Below the pieces are notes generated by a model. The model made no database searches and was not told where the DNA came from. It saw nothing but the letters and a program-made list of their open reading frames with translations. This document shows, one piece after another, positions 53,362 through 62,513 of a stretch of DNA of 64,000 nucleotides. This stretch comes from Bacteroidales bacterium (GTDB taxonomy: Bacteria > Bacteroidota > Bacteroidia > Bacteroidales > UBA932), in assembly GCA_017442315.1 (NCBI GenBank), contig JAFRZX010000101.1, positions 41,317 to 105,316 on the forward strand. The letters are read 5' to 3'. A program made the position numbers and the translations under genes. Every line of letters begins with the position of its first letter. The stretch's first letter is position 1.

Positions 53362-53577
53362 TCAGGCATTGAGAGTATAATACTCGCAATCCTTGCCGCA
53401 ACGTGTCTCAACTATTGTTGAAAGCTTTCCTTCGCGTGCAAGCCATCCGAGTGCAGTATAGAAGTCTGCACTTGCAAGAGCTGTTTCCTTCTTGAGCTTG
53501 GCTTCAGTCATCTTGCCATTTGCATTAAGTACATTCCATACAACGCCTGCGTTGTTTCCAATTTTGTTGATTTCCAT
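53362..53577 (-). CDS. Winged helix-turn-helix protein (DUF2582 family)
   Basis: The 71-residue protein is a single winged helix: GNNAGVVWNVLNANGKMTEA, LKKETALASADFYTALGWLA (recognition helix) and REGKLSTIVETRCG (wing). Small DUF2582 proteins are common in Bacteroidota and have no known target. It has its own -7 element (minus-strand TATCTTTG at 53659-53666) and a strong terminator, so it is expressed as a one-gene unit. Confidence 0.88.
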   Translation of the reverse strand: MEINKIGNNAGVVWNVLNANGKMTEAKLKKETALASADFYTALGWLAREGKLSTIVETRCGKDCEYYTLNA

Positions 53578-53658
53578 AATAATTAATCAGTTTTGATTTG
53601 TAACTAACTTTGCGACATCTGTCGCATTTTTACTACCTAACTATCTGTTTTGCAGGGG

Positions 53659-53704
53659 CAAAGATACTAAAAAATTTTATAAACAAAAAAAAGAGTTATC
53701 TTTG
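53659..53704. promoter_or_regulatory. Divergent promoters of the winged-helix and S1/P1 nuclease genes
   Basis: CAAAGATA at 53659-53666 gives TATCTTTG on the minus strand, and TATCTTTG at 53697-53704 is on the plus strand, 23 bp before the nuclease ATG. Confidence 0.6.
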
Positions 53705-53726
53705 CATATAACATAATCACGAAAAC

Positions 53727-54533
53727 ATGAAGAAAATTACAATCATCGTACTAAGCATTATCCTGATGCTGGATAGCATATCCTTGTATGCATGGGGGCA
53801 GAAGGGACACGACATAGTAGCAGCCATAGCAGAACAGAATCTCACAAGAAAAGCAAAAAAAGAGATTGAAAAGTTGCTAGGAGGAAATTCTATAATCTAT
53901 TATTCATCATGGATGGACAACCTCCAGAACTCCCCATACTGGAAAGATGGATATGATGTAACCAAAACATGGCACTATGCGAATGTAGACAAGGGACAGA
54001 CCTACCATACAATGCCTAAAAACGAGAAAGGTGATATCTTGACCGGGCTGGAAAAGCTGACTGATGCGCTTACTGAGCATTATGACGAACTCACTGACAG
54101 CATGAAAGTGGATTACATAAAGATGATTGTACACATGGTAGGTGACATACACTGTCCGATGCATGCCGGAAGACTGTCCGACTTAGGCGGCAACCGTACA
54201 AAAGTGAAGTGGTTCGGCAGCAACACAAATCTCCATTCCGTATGGGACAGCAAGATTATTGACTCATCACGCAAGTGGAGCTACAGCGAATGGGCCTCGC
54301 ATCTCGACAGACAGAACAGGAAGTTCAAGAAAAGTGTAATGAGAGGCACATATGAAGAATGGTTTATGGGGTCGGTTGCAAATGCCGCAGAAATATACGA
54401 CTACATAGAGCGACTGGGTTCTAAACCAAACCTATCATACCAATTCGTATACGACTTCTCTCCTATGCTTGAGGAACAGCTGCTTCTCGGTGGGTACCGT
54501 CTGGCTTACGTCCTGAATGAAATTTTCGGATAG
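53727..54533 (+). CDS. S1/P1-type zinc nuclease
   Basis: The 268-residue protein has a signal peptide (about 1-22). Mature Trp begins WGQKGHDIVAAIAEQNL, which supplies the N-terminal zinc ligand of this family. Later ligands are in HYANVD, VHMVGDIHCPMHAGRLSDLG (two His, one Asp), NLHSVWDSKII and the following helix. It cleaves single-stranded nucleic acids in the periplasm, probably for nutrient use. It is a single-gene unit. Confidence 0.92.
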   Translation: MKKITIIVLSIILMLDSISLYAWGQKGHDIVAAIAEQNLTRKAKKEIEKLLGGNSIIYYSSWMDNLQNSPYWKDGYDVTKTWHYANVDKGQTYHTMPKNEKGDILTGLEKLTDALTEHYDELTDSMKVDYIKMIVHMVGDIHCPMHAGRLSDLGGNRTKVKWFGSNTNLHSVWDSKIIDSSRKWSYSEWASHLDRQNRKFKKSVMRGTYEEWFMGSVANAAEIYDYIERLGSKPNLSYQFVYDFSPMLEEQLLLGGYRLAYVLNEIFG

Positions 54534-54696
54534 ATTGCCGCTTAGAAGCTGTTAAAATTTTCTCAAAGATTCATAAGAGATACCTTATAAAATTTATGTT
54601 GATAAAAATTTAAACTGCTTCTGAAAGAGAGAACGTTATAAATCAGTGAAAGGTATTGTGAATAAGTAAATTTTTCATACATTTGTACTGATTTTT

Positions 54697-54771
54697 GCGG
54701 GTGTAGCTCAGTGGTAGAGCATCGGCTTCCCAAGCCGAGGGCCGCGGGTTCGACCCCCGTCACCCGCTCCA
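54697..54771 (+). tRNA. tRNA-Gly (anticodon CCC)
   Basis: The 75-nt sequence has acceptor GCGGGTG/CACCCGC, anticodon loop TTCCCAA between TCGGC and GCCGA, T-arm GCGGGTTCGACCCCCGT and an encoded CCA end. A promoter with TACATTTG lies just upstream (54679-54686). Confidence 0.95.
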
Positions 54772-54798
54772 AACGGTTAAATGACTGCATGCAAACAA

Positions 54799-54844
54799 AA
54801 AAAACGACTGACCGATAGGATATCACTATGGTCAGTCGTTTTTT
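54799..54844. terminator. Bidirectional terminator between tRNA-Gly and tRNA-Thr
   Basis: AAAAAACGACTGACC pairs with GGTCAGTCGTTTTTT (15 bp) and serves both convergent tRNA genes. Confidence 0.9.
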
Positions 54845-54845
54845 G

Positions 54846-54918
54846 AGCCAGCTATGGGATTCGAACCCACGACCTTCGCGTTACGAATGCGATGCTCTAC
54901 CGACTAAGCTAAACTGGC
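54846..54918 (-). tRNA. tRNA-Thr (anticodon CGT)
   Basis: The 73-nt minus-strand sequence has acceptor GCCAGTT/AGCTGGC with one G-U pair, anticodon loop TTCGTAA and T-arm GTGGGTTCGAATCCCAT. One mismatch is present at the bottom of the anticodon stem. CCA is not encoded. Confidence 0.93.
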
Positions 54919-55064
54919 AACGAAACTCCTTGTTCCGCCACAGAAAACCGGGAGGAAAAGGGAGTGCAAATATAGATATTTTTAAATAAATTCAGAAACT
55001 GTTTTAAATTTAATCTATATAAATTTACATGGTTTCTTACTGAGATTTATGAATGAATTGTCAT

Positions 55065-56390
55065 ATGAATGATTCTACAGCAGATATAATCATCATCGGA
55101 GGAGGTGCAGCCGGACTGATGGCCGCAGCCGGAGCTTCAAAAGAAATCGGGCAACCACACAAGGTCGTTGTCCTGGAAAAGATGCCTCGACCAGGAAGAA
55201 AGATCATGATTACCGGAAAAGGGAGATGCAATTTCACCAATGCAAAAGCATGGAATGAATTCAGCACACATATACATCCGAAACCCAACTTTCTTAAGCC
55301 ATCGTTCTACAATCTATCATCCCAAAACATGATGGACTTCCTTACAGAAAACGGCATGCAGTCTGTCATAGAACGCGGAGACAGGGTGTTTCCAGCCTCA
55401 CATATGGCTTCAGATGTTGTGGATACATTGGTCAGAGCAGCAGTAAAGACTGGAGCTGAAATCATCTGCGGAAAAGAAGTCGAGAGAATCATAAGGGATG
55501 AAAACGGCAACATCTTCACAATAGGATGCACAGACGGCAGTTCATATTCATGCCGTAGACTCATCTTATGTACTGGTGGACTTTCCTACCCGAAAACCGG
55601 TTCTACGGGTGACGGCTACATCTGGGCAAGAGAGATGGGACATAAAATAAGGCCACTTTTTCCATCACTCACAGCCATTGTTCCAAGAGGATACAAGGAA
55701 AACGATTCAAAAGGCCATATAGAACGGTCAAGACCTCTCACTGAAACAGGAAGACTGCTCTGCGGCAACCAGTTGAAGAATGTCAGTTTAAGCCTGATCA
55801 TTGACGGCAATGCCGTGCAGGATGAATTCGGAGACCTCGACTTCACTGATGGAGGTATTGAAGGTCCCATAGGGTTCAAGGTAAGCAGAAAATGTGTGAA
55901 TGCACTTATAAACGGATCAAAAGTCGCAGCATTGATAGATCTAAAACCTGCAGTAGAAGAAAATGAACTTTCTGAGAGAATATGCAGGCTATGGGATGAA
56001 ATATCAAAAGACAAGCGCAACGTGCACAAACTTTATAAGGACAGATACCGTATCCTTCTGTCCAGAATTCTTCCCATGTCACTAATTTCTGCATTCTCAT
56101 CCATGAATCCAAGGACAGACCACAAGAGCCTTGCACATGAGCTGAAAAACTGGAAGATGGAAATAGTCGGTTATGTCGGATATGAAAGATGTGTCGTGAC
56201 TGCAGGTGGTGTGTCACTTGAAGAAATAACAGCAAAAACCCTGGAGTCTAAGCTTGTTCCCGGACTTTACCTTGCAGGAGAGATACTGGATCTGGATGCC
56301 GACACTGGCGGCTATAACCTGCAGTCAGCTTTTTCAACCGGTTATCTTGCGGGAATTTCTGCAGCAACATCACTGAAAACGGTCAGATGA
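55065..56390 (+). CDS. HI0933/BaiN family NAD(P)/FAD-dependent oxidoreductase
   Basis: The roughly 441-residue protein has the FAD-binding motif [19 protein letters not shown] at the N-terminus, [18 protein letters not shown] (family signature) and [20 protein letters not shown]. The C-terminal FAD motif is [25 protein letters not shown]. Relatives include YhiN and the bile-acid enzyme BaiN. The reaction here cannot be read from the sequence. The start at 55065 puts the dinucleotide motif at the usual distance; an ATG four codons earlier is also possible. The 3' end overlaps the convergent mnmA by 8 bp. Confidence 0.9.
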   Translation: MNDSTADIIIIGGGAAGLMAAAGASKEIGQPHKVVVLEKMPRPGRKIMITGKGRCNFTNAKAWNEFSTHIHPKPNFLKPSFYNLSSQNMMDFLTENGMQSVIERGDRVFPASHMASDVVDTLVRAAVKTGAEIICGKEVERIIRDENGNIFTIGCTDGSSYSCRRLILCTGGLSYPKTGSTGDGYIWAREMGHKIRPLFPSLTAIVPRGYKENDSKGHIERSRPLTETGRLLCGNQLKNVSLSLIIDGNAVQDEFGDLDFTDGGIEGPIGFKVSRKCVNALINGSKVAALIDLKPAVEENELSERICRLWDEISKDKRNVHKLYKDRYRILLSRILPMSLISAFSSMNPRTDHKSLAHELKNWKMEIVGYVGYERCVVTAGGVSLEEITAKTLESKLVPGLYLAGEILDLDADTGGYNLQSAFSTGYLAGISAATSLKTVR

Positions 56391-57795
56391 CTCCTGATCC
56401 TATCATCTCGCCATCTGAAGCATACAATGCAGCAAACTGACCTGGGGTAATACCGCGCTGCGGAGTATCAAACAAAACATACAATCCGTTGTCACGCATA
56501 ATCACTGTGGCCTTCTGAAGCGGTTGACGATATCTTATCCTGACATTGTAACGCCTGATTTCGCCAGATTTCATAGCCAGATCAGGACGGATCCAGTGGA
56601 TGTCTTGCTGAATGATGCGCAGACAGCTGCGGGACAATCCTTTATGAGTATGGCCTTCACCCACATATATGATATTTTGCACTATATCCGTTGCGATTAC
56701 AAAGACTGAATCTTTATGTCCACCGATATTAAGACCTTTTCGCTGGCCTATTGTATAGAACTGTGCGCCGTCATGCTTTCCTACAATTTTTCCGTAGGGA
56801 TTCTCTTTGTATCTGGTCTTTTTGATATGCTTCCTTCCGCTGCGGTAGGTTTCAGTCTCGAACCTGATATCATAGCTGAACGGCTGCGACAGACCAAGTA
56901 GCTGCTCGTCAGAAAGTGCAGCTATCTTTTCCTCTGAAAACGGGCAAGCACCTGAATCCAAAGATTGAACCTTGTCATCAGAGATGTAGTTCGTTATCAT
57001 GTTCAGTTCTGCTGAGGCATCATCAAGCAACGATTCAAGCACGGTTTTCTGAAAGGAATATTGCTCGTTGTCTGCATAAAATGCATCATATACTTCAACA
57101 ATATCACCCTCGCACGGCTTCAGTTTCTGTTGAAGAAAGGTCGGAAGATCTACCTTTCCAACAAAACATATCCCTTGAGAATCCTTCTTGTCTGCCGAAG
57201 GAAGGTCAGCTTCATGAGCCAGGCGGCGAACTTCCGGCTTTGATATGTCCCCTATCGGAAACATTGCTTTCGACAATTGCTCCTGATTGAGTTGACACAG
57301 AAAATAACTCTGATCCTTATTGGTATCTGTTCCTGCCAGAATCCTGTAAATATACCTGCCTGTACCATCTGGATCAGTCACAGCAACAGTATCCTTCCTG
57401 CAATAATGTCCGGTAGCCACATAATCGGCTCCCAGTTCCAAGGCACATTTCAAGAATGCATCAAACTTTATCTCACGATTGCACAAAACATCAGGATTAG
57501 GCGTCCGTCCCTTTTCATACTCATCAAACATATAATCCACGACCCTTTGCCGATACTCCTTGCTGAGATCAACGAAATAGAAGGGTATACCTATCTTTCT
57601 GGCCACCATCTCTGCGACAAAGCGGTCTTCCTCCCATTCGCATTCGCCATGAAGGGTCGTCGAAGCATCATGCCAGTTCTGCATGAAGAGAGCAAATACA
57701 TCATAGCCTTGCTGTTTCAGAAGCAGAGCTGCAACACTTGAGTCTACACCACCGGAAAGTCCGACACACACCTTGATTTTACTGTTATCTGCCAT
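56383..57795 (-). CDS. mnmA: tRNA-specific 2-thiouridylase MnmA with enlarged central region
   Basis: From the ATG at 57795 the protein has 470 residues, against about 370 in E. coli. It has the PP-loop [18 protein letters not shown], the catalytic cysteine in [25 protein letters not shown], the second cysteine in [17 protein letters not shown] and [20 protein letters not shown]. It installs sulfur at U34 of tRNAs for Glu, Gln and Lys. A stretch of about 80-90 residues between [10 protein letters not shown] and [12 protein letters not shown] is longer than in relatives I recall and has no recognised motif. The mnmA promoter overlaps that of cdd. Confidence 0.93.
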   Translation of the reverse strand: MADNSKIKVCVGLSGGVDSSVAALLLKQQGYDVFALFMQNWHDASTTLHGECEWEEDRFVAEMVARKIGIPFYFVDLSKEYRQRVVDYMFDEYEKGRTPNPDVLCNREIKFDAFLKCALELGADYVATGHYCRKDTVAVTDPDGTGRYIYRILAGTDTNKDQSYFLCQLNQEQLSKAMFPIGDISKPEVRRLAHEADLPSADKKDSQGICFVGKVDLPTFLQQKLKPCEGDIVEVYDAFYADNEQYSFQKTVLESLLDDASAELNMITNYISDDKVQSLDSGACPFSEEKIAALSDEQLLGLSQPFSYDIRFETETYRSGRKHIKKTRYKENPYGKIVGKHDGAQFYTIGQRKGLNIGGHKDSVFVIATDIVQNIIYVGEGHTHKGLSRSCLRIIQQDIHWIRPDLAMKSGEIRRYNVRIRYRQPLQKATVIMRDNGLYVLFDTPQRGITPGQFAALYASDGEMIGSGVI

Positions 57796-57823
57796 AAGAT
57801 GAAACTTTTTCAACAAAAAGCAT

Positions 57824-57848
57824 TATATTTGTGAGGTTTGCAAAGATA
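57824..57848. promoter_or_regulatory. Overlapping divergent promoters of cdd and mnmA
   Basis: TATATTTG at 57824-57831 (plus) and CAAAGATA at 57841-57848 (TATCTTTG on the minus strand) point across each other. Each start site falls inside the other promoter, so only one polymerase can bind at a time. Confidence 0.6.
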
Positions 57849-57864
57849 ACTTAATTGATCTGTT

Positions 57865-58338
57865 ATGACAAACAAAGAGATAAAAATCGCTTACAAGGAA
57901 TTTGAAAGTATTGACCAGCTCTCTGCGCAGGAGCGTAAGACAGCACTTGCAGCAATAGAGGCAACAGCATCCTCATATGCCCCATATTCCGGATTCAATG
58001 TAGGCGCAGCCGTCATGTTCAGCGACGGAGAAATCATTAAAGGATCAAATCAGGAAAATGCAGCATATCCATCCGGTCTGTGTGCAGAACGCACGGCTCT
58101 TTTCTACGCAAGTGCCGCACACCCGGACAAGACAATGACTGCAATAGCCATAGCCGCATCACAGAACGGACAACTATGCAGCACACCAGCTACACCATGC
58201 GGAGCATGCAGGCAAGTGATGGCTCAATACCAGTTCAAAAGCGGCGTACCGATGAAGGTTCTTCTTGTGGGTGCATCCCAAATATGGGTATTTGATAAAG
58301 TAGATGACCTGCTGCCTCTTATTTTTGACAGCATATGA
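57865..58338 (+). CDS. cdd: Cytidine deaminase
   Basis: The 157-residue protein has the zinc site in SGLCAERTALFYA (Cys and the catalytic Glu) and PCGACRQVMAQY (two Cys), plus YSGFNVGAAVMFSDG. It deaminates cytidine and deoxycytidine to the uridines. The leader is about 27 nt from the predicted start site. The SRP RNA gene follows in the same direction with its own promoter. Confidence 0.96.
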   Translation: MTNKEIKIAYKEFESIDQLSAQERKTALAAIEATASSYAPYSGFNVGAAVMFSDGEIIKGSNQENAAYPSGLCAERTALFYASAAHPDKTMTAIAIAASQNGQLCSTPATPCGACRQVMAQYQFKSGVPMKVLLVGASQIWVFDKVDDLLPLIFDSI

Positions 58339-58377
58339 TCATATAGAAGCACCCATTTCAAGATTTTTTTGCCAGAA

Positions 58378-58400
58378 ATAAAAAAGTGCGTATATTTGCA
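58378..58400 (+). promoter_or_regulatory. SRP RNA promoter
   Basis: It is identical over 23 nt to the tRNA-Val promoter at 17887-17909 and contains TATATTTG. The RNA starts within a few bases. Confidence 0.75.
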
Positions 58401-58401
58401 C

Positions 58402-58506
58402 TTGGGAAAGTCATACACGACCAGCTCCCTCCGAATCCCCCCAGGGCTTGACCGCAGCAAGGGTAGGAGGTCGTAGCGGTGCGATGTATCAAGCTTTCCC
58501 TTTTTT
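58402..58506 (+). ncRNA. ffs: Bacterial signal recognition particle RNA (4.5S type)
   Basis: A closing stem GGGAAAG (58404-58410) pairs with CTTTCCC (58494-58500), followed by a T run that ends transcription. The apical part, with CCCCCAGGGC, TTGACC and GCAGCAAGGG, has the conserved CAGG and AGCAAGG sides of SRP helix 8, where Ffh binds. The size of about 100 nt fits the small bacterial form. The RNA guides the targeting of membrane proteins to the translocon. Confidence 0.88.
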
Positions 58507-58530
58507 ATTTTACACTGCTCACCTTCTCGG

Positions 58531-59943
58531 CTAGTGGTCATGATCATGGTCATGAATCACATCACGGGAAGTGTCATTGGTAATAAGCTTGCCCTGATAT
58601 TCCCCTGTAAGAGTTTTCAAGAACGAGACAATCCGGTCTACCTCAGAAGTTGTGAGCTCTACCCCACTCTGATACAAGCCCATATCACGCACAGCGTCTT
58701 CAAGGGTCAGACGAGTTCCGTCATGATAATATGGCCAGGTATGCTCCACATTACGCAAACCAGGCACCTTGAAGCGATGACGGTCACGCTCAAGCTGCGT
58801 TTCCTTGAATCGTCCGTTATCTTCTACTGTAAGTTCCATAGCACGTTCCGCGAAATAATGTCTGCGGAGCCCCATCAGTTCAAAAGATTGTCCACCGAGA
58901 TTAGGTCCGACATGACATGTAGCGCAATCATATTTCTTGAAGAGCTCATACCCGGCAAGTTCGTCAGCTGTGATGGCATCCGAATTTCCTCTGAGCCACT
59001 TGTCGAAACGGGAATCAGGAGTTATCAGAGTTCGTTCAAATTCTTCAATTGCATCTGTTATGTTGGCCTGAGTAAGACCATCGGGATAAACAGCATTGAA
59101 AGCCTTGGCAAACGGCTTATCTTTCTTAAGTTTTCCAATGATTTCATCAAAGGAAGCAGAAGCCATCTCAACAGGGTTCAACGGAGGACCAGCAGCCTGA
59201 TCTGCAAGTGTCATTGCACGTCCATCCCAGAACTGCACGAAATTATATAATGCATTATATACTGTAGGAGCATTAACTCCACCTATCTGACCATTCACAC
59301 CATGAGAAAACTGATGGTTATCTACACCTGCAGTCTGCAGAGAATGGCATGTTGCACATGAAACCGTATTATCTACAGAAAGACGCGGATCATGGAAGAG
59401 CGCAAAGCCAAGAGCAGCTTTCTCCTGATCAACTTCCACATAAGGATCTATCGGACGAATCGGTTCTGCTTCCCTATCTTCAGGCAGATCATCGTCATAC
59501 ATCGCTACACGCTCATCCCTAACCCACTCAAGGACAATATTCCTCTTAGCGGGTGTAAGTGAACTCCCCCAATGCATAAGATAATATTTTGGCATAGGCA
59601 TTCTGTCATCAAGAACGACTTTCTCTATCTTGGCCAGATCAACTGCATTCACTTGCGCCCCAATCTTAAGAGCTTCCATCACCGGCTTGATATCATAAGC
59701 CCTGTAGCCAGAGTCAACGTCTTTCATGACTATTTTGCCGATGACCGGCATCTTAGCATAAAAAGGCAGTTTAGGATCAGCAGAATGACAGCTCAGGCAT
59801 CCTCCATCTTCAAAAATCTGTAACACCTGCTCATTTTGTGTCAAGTCTGGAGAAGGAATGCGATTCATGGTCCTATAGACCGTAACCGAAACAGCTGTTG
59901 CGATCAAAAGTGCTGCTGCACACCATTTTAATACTTTTTTCAT
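58531..59943 (-). CDS. Di-heme cytochrome c peroxidase with an extra N-terminal heme domain
   Basis: The 470-residue protein has an N-terminal membrane anchor (about 7-25). A small domain with CLSCH at about 49-53 follows; a C-terminal extension resembles the Haem_bd type. The peroxidase core has two further CxxCH sites (CATCHSLQ and CATCHVGP), giving three hemes in all. GNGGV-type loops such as GVNAPTVYNALYNFVQFWDGR and FKVPGLRNVEHTWPYYHDG match CcpA/MauG-family peroxidases. It reduces hydrogen peroxide in the periplasm. The tail ends HDHDHDH. It is encoded right after the heme-attachment genes resB and ccsA. Confidence 0.93.
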   Translation of the reverse strand: MKKVLKWCAAALLIATAVSVTVYRTMNRIPSPDLTQNEQVLQIFEDGGCLSCHSADPKLPFYAKMPVIGKIVMKDVDSGYRAYDIKPVMEALKIGAQVNAVDLAKIEKVVLDDRMPMPKYYLMHWGSSLTPAKRNIVLEWVRDERVAMYDDDLPEDREAEPIRPIDPYVEVDQEKAALGFALFHDPRLSVDNTVSCATCHSLQTAGVDNHQFSHGVNGQIGGVNAPTVYNALYNFVQFWDGRAMTLADQAAGPPLNPVEMASASFDEIIGKLKKDKPFAKAFNAVYPDGLTQANITDAIEEFERTLITPDSRFDKWLRGNSDAITADELAGYELFKKYDCATCHVGPNLGGQSFELMGLRRHYFAERAMELTVEDNGRFKETQLERDRHRFKVPGLRNVEHTWPYYHDGTRLTLEDAVRDMGLYQSGVELTTSEVDRIVSFLKTLTGEYQGKLITNDTSRDVIHDHDHDH

Positions 59944-59968
59944 ACGTCAGGATATTGATTCTTGTTTA

Positions 59969-60781
59969 TTATCTGTTATATATATGCAGACTGTCCTGCG
60001 CTGTCGGAAGATAATTCACTCCCCACCAGCACATCTGCAGGCATGCAAAACTGAATATCAAAAGCAGACACAGAACCTTGCGCGATCCTTTGCCCAAAAG
60101 CCTCAGATGGATATAGAACATATAGCATAGCCATGTAACCAAAGCCCACGTCTCCTTTGGATCCCAACTCCAGTAATGTCCCCATGCCTGCTTAGCCCAT
60201 AGCGCCCCGGAAAGCATTCCAAATGTAAGGAAAGCCAGTCCGATATACACCAATGTATCGGTAGCCTCCATTATGTTGTTCTTTGAAGAAAAGAGTCCGA
60301 CTGCAGCAAGCAGGAATGCACATCCGAGAAATGAATACGAGAACATATAGACCGTTACATGGGGAATGAACCAAGGACTCTGAAGAGCTGGCATCAGGGT
60401 CTGGTCGTGTATTTCCGGCCTGAATATGTTGATCATTATGAAGACAGTGGACAGAACTGTTGAGAATGACAGTATCCAGCGATACCGCCAACGGATATAT
60501 GTAAAAAGTCCTGCCGCAAGTGCAAAGAAAGAGTACCATAATCTGGTTTCTCCCATAGTACGCAAAGGTGGACGATCAAGACTCACCCATAATCCGATGA
60601 TAAATATTGCAAGCACTGCAATGGAAGCCACTGAAAATATGACAGCGGCATTACTGCGTCTTCTGTACCGGAGCGATGATTGGGACCAGTGGTCATCCGC
60701 ACACATCGAAATCAATGACCCGAATATTGAGAACATTACGGAGAATATCCCGAACCATATGAAAACATCCCATGAAATCAT
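59969..60781 (-). CDS. ccsA: CcsA/CcmC-like heme handling protein of cytochrome c maturation
   Basis: From the ATG at 60781 the protein has 270 residues, with about seven or eight membrane helices. The WWD-type tryptophan-rich motif is WGHYWSWDPKETWALVTWLC, and histidines are in PHVTVYMFSY and YIHLRL. It moves heme to the outside and holds it for attachment by the ResB/CcsA synthase (system II). The start at 60781 follows a good Shine-Dalgarno (GAGGAGGTG) and avoids a 17-bp overlap. An upstream ATG at 60799 is possible. Confidence 0.9.
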   Translation of the reverse strand: MISWDVFIWFGIFSVMFSIFGSLISMCADDHWSQSSLRYRRRSNAAVIFSVASIAVLAIFIIGLWVSLDRPPLRTMGETRLWYSFFALAAGLFTYIRWRYRWILSFSTVLSTVFIMINIFRPEIHDQTLMPALQSPWFIPHVTVYMFSYSFLGCAFLLAAVGLFSSKNNIMEATDTLVYIGLAFLTFGMLSGALWAKQAWGHYWSWDPKETWALVTWLCYMFYIHLRLLGKGSRKVLCLLLIFSFACLQMCWWGVNYLPTAQDSLHIYNR

Positions 60782-60782
60782 A

Positions 60783-61634
60783 TTACACCTCCTCGACATA
60801 ACGTTTCTTCGGACCTTGGATGAAGAGCAGCAATGCGCCGGCCAGCATCATGCCCACACCTGCGATTGCTCCATATTTCCATGGTTCCGTCACGACCTGT
60901 ATAATGCAAGATTCTGACTTTCCTGCATCGTAGTCATATCCTGAAAGATATATATTTCTTCCGAATCCCAACGAATAAGGATGATTGACACTGAGGGTTA
61001 CCGGTTCTCCATCTATCAGCATTTCAGCCTCATACATAGTAGGAACACCATTATCATGAAATTCAACCTTAAAATCCTTCAATTCCATAATACAAGGAAG
61101 CCAGGAAGGCTTACCATCCATACTGAATGCTCTACGAACAGGGACATCGATGTATGCCTGAAATCTCAGTGTTTCCGAATCAGGAGCACCCCAGAAAGCA
61201 GAAGAAATGACTAGAAATAATCCGACATGGTTCAAAATGAAGCGCCAACGTATTTTGCCCAGATAAGCTCCGGTTGCAGTCTGTGACCGCCATCCACGCA
61301 AGATCACAAAAAGCAGAACCGTCTGAAAATATAGCATAAATGAGACAAAGACCCACGAATTAACCAGAGAACGGATACCGGTCAAGCCTACAACAAGACA
61401 AAAGACAAGAAATAATGCAATAGCTGAGATAGAAGCACCTTTGGACAACATGAATGCGACAAATTGCGATTTCCTTGCATCTTTCCATATCCACAACATC
61501 CCACCAATCCATATCATCCCAATAATGATATTGAGAGGGAATGCAAAGAACGTCACTGGAAAATCACCAGCAAACAACTGAATGCCAAAGGCTGCAATCA
61601 GATATGACAACAGAAGGATATAAGGCATAACCAA
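60783..61634 (-). CDS. resB: ResB-like cytochrome c biogenesis protein
   Basis: The 283-residue protein has four or five helices. The first three (about 3-20, 25-47 and 62-82) are followed by a helix pair and a periplasmic domain near 165-255 (YDAGKSESCIIQVVTEPWKY). A final helix (GVMMLAGALLLFIQG-like) comes before the C-terminus. It matches short ResB proteins, with VNHPYSLGFGRNIYLSGYDYDAG typical of the family. With CcsA it forms the heme lyase. The gene starts the operon with ccsA and the peroxidase. Confidence 0.85.
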   Translation of the reverse strand: MVMPYILLLSYLIAAFGIQLFAGDFPVTFFAFPLNIIIGMIWIGGMLWIWKDARKSQFVAFMLSKGASISAIALFLVFCLVVGLTGIRSLVNSWVFVSFMLYFQTVLLFVILRGWRSQTATGAYLGKIRWRFILNHVGLFLVISSAFWGAPDSETLRFQAYIDVPVRRAFSMDGKPSWLPCIMELKDFKVEFHDNGVPTMYEAEMLIDGEPVTLSVNHPYSLGFGRNIYLSGYDYDAGKSESCIIQVVTEPWKYGAIAGVGMMLAGALLLFIQGPKKRYVEEV

Positions 61635-61897
61635 GTATCTATCCAGACAAAATTAATAAAAAAAATACAACCTACAACACATCTATGGCTTTGTCGTAAC
61701 AAACAGTAAGCATATATACGAGATGAGACATTCTGATCATATTCCAAATTCCACAGGAGCATCCCAATTGCAATGCAAATACCAGGTACCTCTCATGCTG
61801 ACCCGGTCAAATATGGCTGTCCATATTGTTACATTTTTAGTTTTGCTCAAATTCGTTGATACAAGCATTACGTATCTTCTGGATATCCGGCAACAAA

Positions 61898-62488
61898 TCA
61901 CGTCCTATCCCAAGATTTCAGTTTGTCCTCATCAGTAATCGTGCGCACGACACGACAGGGATTACCCACAGCAACCACATTTGATGGGATATCCTTGACC
62001 ACCACCGAACCTCCTCCGATAACTACATTCGAGCCAATAGTCACACCTGGCATGACCTGCACTCCTGCTCCGATCCATACATCATCACCTACAGTAATTG
62101 GATAAGCATACTCCAAACCTTTATTTCTGCGCTGGGCATCAATGGGATGTCCCGCAGTGTGAAAACCACAGTCAGGCGCTATGAATACATTATTCCCGAA
62201 CTTCACTTTCGCACAGTCGAGAATGACAGTATTGTGATTGGCAAAAAAATTATCGCCAATCTCGATATTATAGCCATAGTCACACCAGAAAGGGGGAACA
62301 ATACAGAAATCTCCTGAGATCTTACCCAAAAGTTGACGTATAATCTTCTGCTGTCCGACAAAATCCGACGGACGCATACGGTTGAAATCATAGCATAGGT
62401 CCTTGGCCGCACAACGCTCCCTGATAAGTTCTTTATCGTTGTTTGCATCATACAGCATCTGACGCATCATCTTCTCTTTTTCCGTCAT
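61898..62488 (-). CDS. Maltose/galactoside O-acetyltransferase family protein
   Basis: From the ATG at 62488 (MTEKEKMMRQMLYDANNDKE) the protein has 196 residues. A left-handed beta-helix of hexapeptides (about 60-180) includes PPFWCDYGYNIEIGDNFF, FIAPDCGFHTAGHPIDAQRR with the catalytic His, and the late IGGGSVVVKDIPSNVVAVGN. It transfers acetyl from acetyl-CoA to a sugar. An upstream ATG at 62512 adds eight residues not typical of the family. The esterase gene lies just upstream in the same direction. After the stop, a 60-bp stretch in another frame reads like the end of an unrelated protein (see findings). Confidence 0.92.
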   Translation of the reverse strand: MTEKEKMMRQMLYDANNDKELIRERCAAKDLCYDFNRMRPSDFVGQQKIIRQLLGKISGDFCIVPPFWCDYGYNIEIGDNFFANHNTVILDCAKVKFGNNVFIAPDCGFHTAGHPIDAQRRNKGLEYAYPITVGDDVWIGAGVQVMPGVTIGSNVVIGGGSVVVKDIPSNVVAVGNPCRVVRTITDEDKLKSWDRT

Positions 62489-62513
62489 CTGAAAATTATT
62501 TATAATATACAAA

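Noticed and set aside
54563-54826. Minus-strand ORF of 87 codons over tRNA-Gly
   Set aside because: It is the reverse strand of a tRNA and its terminator. The apparent similarity to annotated short proteins of this type is a known artefact of tRNA antisense frames.
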